This document shows, piece after piece, positions 61,347 through 64,000 of a DNA stretch of 64,000 bases. The stretch covers positions 213,336-277,335 of the forward strand of contig JAPJBO010000222.1 in NCBI GenBank assembly GCA_030068145.1, written 5' to 3'. The stretch comes from Diplonema papillatum. Taxonomy: Eukaryota > Euglenozoa > Diplonemea > Diplonemida > Diplonemidae. Position 1 is the stretch's first letter, and the number at the start of each line of letters is the position of its first letter. The notes beneath the pieces are model-generated. The model did no database searches. It was not told the DNA's origin and saw only the letters and a list, made by a program, of their open reading frames with translations. A program made the position numbers and the translations under genes.

Positions 61347-61985
61347 GCCAGACGACAGTTTAATGTTGCAAACGAATCACAAACACGCTGAAGTTGGCAC
61401 CCCACACACTAAAATCAAGTGCTCCTAGGCAGACGAATTGTTAGTGTTGCAAACGAATCGCAAACTAACTGATATTGGGACCCCACACACTGAAATCGAC
61501 TGAGAACAACCTGAGCGATCTCTCTTAATAAAAGATTCTAGCGCCGAAGGCGCAAGCACCCAATCCGACTTTGTGTACAAAGTCGGATCGAAACAGAGAT
61601 CTTATGAATCAACGAAAAGCGAGCAAAAAGTAGCCTGTAAAACCGGAACAAGTCGGAAACCCCGTCGGGGAAAGTACGACCTTCAAGTGCTCCAAGGCCA
61701 GACGACTGTATAGTGTTGCGAACGAATCGCAAACTCACTGAAACCAGCACTGTGCACCCACAACTTTCCCACAATGTGGGCAGAATAGCCACAACATTTA
61801 CCCACAAAGTATTGTGGCTATTGTGGCTAGAATCTTTTTCATTGTGGTTCAGTGAAGATGGTCCAGAAAACAGCATTTCCAGGACAAAGACATGTTTATC
61901 CCACGTTTTTCGATGACGTATCGTGTGTTTGAGCCACGTCCTGCTTGAGCCAGGTCCTGAACGAGGTGTGGGCCACTGACTATAA
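61347..61985. repeat. further 343-bp-type unit and flank
   Basis: One diverged unit at 61347-61696 (about 350 bp) and the start of another at 61697-61745. It then becomes a dispersed repeat (61750-61815) shared with 1650-1716. Confidence 0.8.
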
Positions 61986-62197
61986 CATGCAGGGTCAAAA
62001 CCTTGTGTCTTTTTAAAACGCTCCCGCGGAGCCGATGGACCCCAAAAAAAAAAGTTGGAAAAAAAAAATTTTGCTCAACTTCATCAAAAATTGCTGCAGA
62101 GTTTGTTCCAAAATTTTAAAATTCAAAAAACCCAATTTTTTTCCAGAAATTTTTTTTTGGCCATTTCCAAAAAGACACAAGGTTTTGACCCTGCATG
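61986..62197 (+). mobile_element. CATG-MITE copy 8, complete (212 bp), TSD ATAA
   Basis: Both termini are perfect; ATAA lies at 61982-61985 and 62198-62201. Its interior is copy 6 in reverse orientation (GCTCCCGCGGAGCCGATGGA near the left end). It ends 65 bases before the ZZ gene start. Confidence 0.96.
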
Positions 62198-62262
62198 ATA
62201 ATCGATTATTATGTATGATATGCCTTACCCCACTCATACACCAGGTTGTAACACCAAGCAAA

Positions 62263-62667
62263 ATGGCAAGCGCACAATGCTGCTGCATTAACTGCAAGAC
62301 AAGAATGGAGATGCTGGATGTTAGCTACAAGAGGGCGGCGAAAGATGTCGGAGGCTTCGAATGCGACGTTTGTGGGTACAAAAACGGCACCCGCAATCGG
62401 CGCCAACGTATCGGATGCAAGGCCTGTGACTTCGACCTGTGCTCGAAGTGTGGCAACAGCTGGGTGTTGAAGAAGCTCCTTCAGCCCTCGAGCAGTGGTG
62501 CACAGCAGGCTGATGCGCCCCAGGCCACAAACAGCGGCACAACACAGGCCAGCGGTGGTGCAACTTCAGAACCTTTGGCACAGCAAGTTGCTGAGCAACC
62601 CATCACTGCTGAAAACATCCCTGCCGACCAGCCTTCACCTGGCGGCGGTCCCGATAACGTCGCATGA
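62263..62667 (+). CDS. small ZZ-type zinc-finger protein
   Basis: 134 residues from ATG 62263. Cys pairs CCCINC, FECDVCGYKN, then RIGCKACDFDLCSKCG fit a ZZ-type finger, whose hallmark is Cx2C(D)xDLCx2C. The rest (~70-134) is Ala/Gln/Ser/Thr-rich and disordered. ZZ domains bind protein partners, often histone or N-terminal peptides; the role here is unknown. The final GGGPDNVA and stop come from the inverted core that opens the GCGACCTTATCGGTACC array. The same nine codons appear behind the 11-bp satellite at 58761, without the gene. It may thus be a truncated gene completed by a repeat. The frame is also open upstream through the MITE, with no sign of use. Confidence 0.65.
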   Translation: MASAQCCCINCKTRMEMLDVSYKRAAKDVGGFECDVCGYKNGTRNRRQRIGCKACDFDLCSKCGNSWVLKKLLQPSSSGAQQADAPQATNSGTTQASGGATSEPLAQQVAEQPITAENIPADQPSPGGGPDNVA

Positions 62668-64000
62668 GACCTTATCGGTACCTCTTTTGCCCATTTCTGG
62701 GTTGCGCCCTTATCGGTACCTTTTGGGGGTTGCGACCTTATCGGTACCTTTTTGAGGTGCGACCTTATCGGTACCTTTTTGGGGTTGCGACCTTATCGGT
62801 ACCTCTTTTGGAGGTTGCGACGTTATCGGTACCTCTTTTGGAGGTTGCGACCTTATCGGTACCTCTTTTGGAGGTTGCGACCTTATCGGTACCTTTTTTG
62901 GAGGTTGCGACCTTATCGGTACCTTTTTGGGGTTGCGACCTTATCGGTACCTTTTTGAAGAAGAAAAAACGGAAAATTTTTTTTCGAGAAAAAAGCAGTC
63001 TGAAAAAAAGACGAGGTGCGACCTTATCGGTACCTTTTGAGAGTGCGACGGTATCGGTACCTCTTTTGGAGGTTGCGACCTTATCGGTACCTATTTTTGA
63101 GGTTGCGACCTTATCGGTACCTTTTTCGGAGAAAGTTTCGGAAAAATAATTGGGGGGGGAAAGGTGAAAAAATGTCGAGAAAAAACGTCGGAAAAAAAGA
63201 ACTCTGAAAACGACAACTCTAAAAAAAGACCAGGTGCTTGTGATGATACTGCACAAAGCCGCTATCGACCTTAGAACTCTTTGCACGTGTCGTGTCATGC
63301 GGTCGTCTTGCTTTGCGCTTCACGGCCGTAATAGTAGCAGTTTGCACTTGAGCACTTGCAGCAATACTCTAGTCGTAGTCTGAAATGAAGTGATCCGAGG
63401 CAGACGACTTTAAAGTGTTGCAAACAGATCACAAACACGCTGAGCTCAAGTATACACTGCAATCAAGTGCTCCTAAACTGCTCGTGTTGCGAACGAATCA
63501 GCGGGATAGTGCACGAAAAGATGCTACAGCATACCACTGTTTAGCCAACAAGAACTAAGGCCGGCACGTTTCCGAGGCCGTTTCAATGTCCTGTATGGTT
63601 TTTGCATATTGTATCAGCGAAAAGTGCACTTCAAAAAGTACCTGTACCTTCCACAGATCGGCAATGACTCCCATACCGCTTCTGGGGGTGGCTTCTCTGC
63701 TTCCAACTTTCCTGTGTGGTGATGTAGGGGCCCGCTTGTAGCCCACGAATCAGGGTTGTGCTGCCCCGACACTCAAACGACCTTCAAGGGCTTCAAGGCC
63801 AGACGACTGTTTAGTGTTGCAAACGAATCGCAAACACGCTGAAGTTGGGACTCCCACACACTGAAATCAAGTGCTCCTAGGCAGACGAACTGTTAGTGTT
63901 GTGAACGAATCGCAAACACGCTGAGATTGGGACCCCACACACTGAAATCGACTGAGAACAACCTGAGCGATCTCTCTTAACAAAATATTTAGGCGCCGAA
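62643..64000. repeat. segmental duplication, second copy (runs off right edge)
   Basis: It repeats 58761 onward: the GCGACCTTATCGGTACC array at 62643-63125, the non-coding middle, and the first 343-bp unit from 63802. Changes from copy 1 are few, which suggests recent duplication. Confidence 0.93.

Larger units (their letters stand above)
58761..62642. repeat. segmental tandem duplication, unit about 3.88 kb (first copy)
   Basis: The sequence from 58761 recurs from 62643 to the window end, nearly base for base over at least 1.35 kb, with small indels (e.g. TGTCCGGTG missing near 63318). The second copy continues beyond the window. In between lie nested repeats, two MITEs and the ZZ gene. Confidence 0.92.

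Noticed and set aside
58375-62197. Tc1/mariner (TA) explanation for the CATG-MITEs
   Set aside because: The base after TA matches on both sides in each of three copies and the empty site fits four bases, so the duplication is NTAN.

Overview
The window looks like nuclear DNA of a repeat-rich protist. The best guess is a euglenozoan, perhaps a diplonemid. Four things point that way. Every long host-type reading frame is uninterrupted by introns and lies on the minus strand (6606-4975, 19457-17172, 33868-33008, 38024-35733), as expected of one-directional polycistronic transcription. A fragment of the 18S rRNA 3' end (30001-30086) has the CTGCAGC form that I recall from kinetoplastid-type rRNA rather than the usual CTGCGGA. 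One protein starts MGCGQS, a dual-acylation signal common in that group. The LINE carries 2A-like motifs, as trypanosomatid LINEs do. The lineage remains an inference; I found no spliced-leader gene and no tRNA.

Layout. 1-970: end of a hAT transposase. 970-4970: spacer packed with short dispersed repeats, an 81-bp fold-back array and a 22-bp minisatellite. 4975-6606: polyQ PH-domain gene. 6607-12900: microsatellite-rich spacer with a decayed LINE fragment. 12932-14700: 61 almost identical copies of a 29-bp satellite. 17172-19457: second PH-domain gene, with a coiled coil, flanked on both sides by recent copies of its own fragments. 19900-32900: mosaic of dispersed repeats, a fossil retroelement RNase H and the 18S fragment. 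33008-38024: an acylated polyQ protein and an IQ-motif protein. 39072-47170: a large APE-type LINE lying head to tail behind a 502-residue gene, both ending in the same coding tail and 3' repeat. 47860-50760: a broken coiled-coil ORF and a broken Merlin/IS1595-like transposase. 51046-58757: about 7.7 kb of adjacent satellite arrays. 58761-64000: a 3.9-kb segmental tandem duplication with nested 343-bp repeats and a small ZZ zinc-finger gene.

How the parts relate. The host-like proteins are low-complexity, glutamine-rich scaffold or signalling types (PH for phosphoinositide or protein binding, IQ for calmodulin, acyl anchor for membranes); nothing shows that they act in one pathway. Most other sequence is mobile or repetitive. 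A MITE family with CATGCAGGGTC ends is well resolved: three complete copies have 4-bp target duplications of form NTAN, and one has an empty site inside this window. The most unusual items are the LINE (two tandem 2A-like motifs, an in-frame TGA between ORF1 and ORF2, and a tail shared with a neighbouring gene), the two-letter 38/49-bp satellite, and the repeated pattern of gene-fragment copies next to their source genes.
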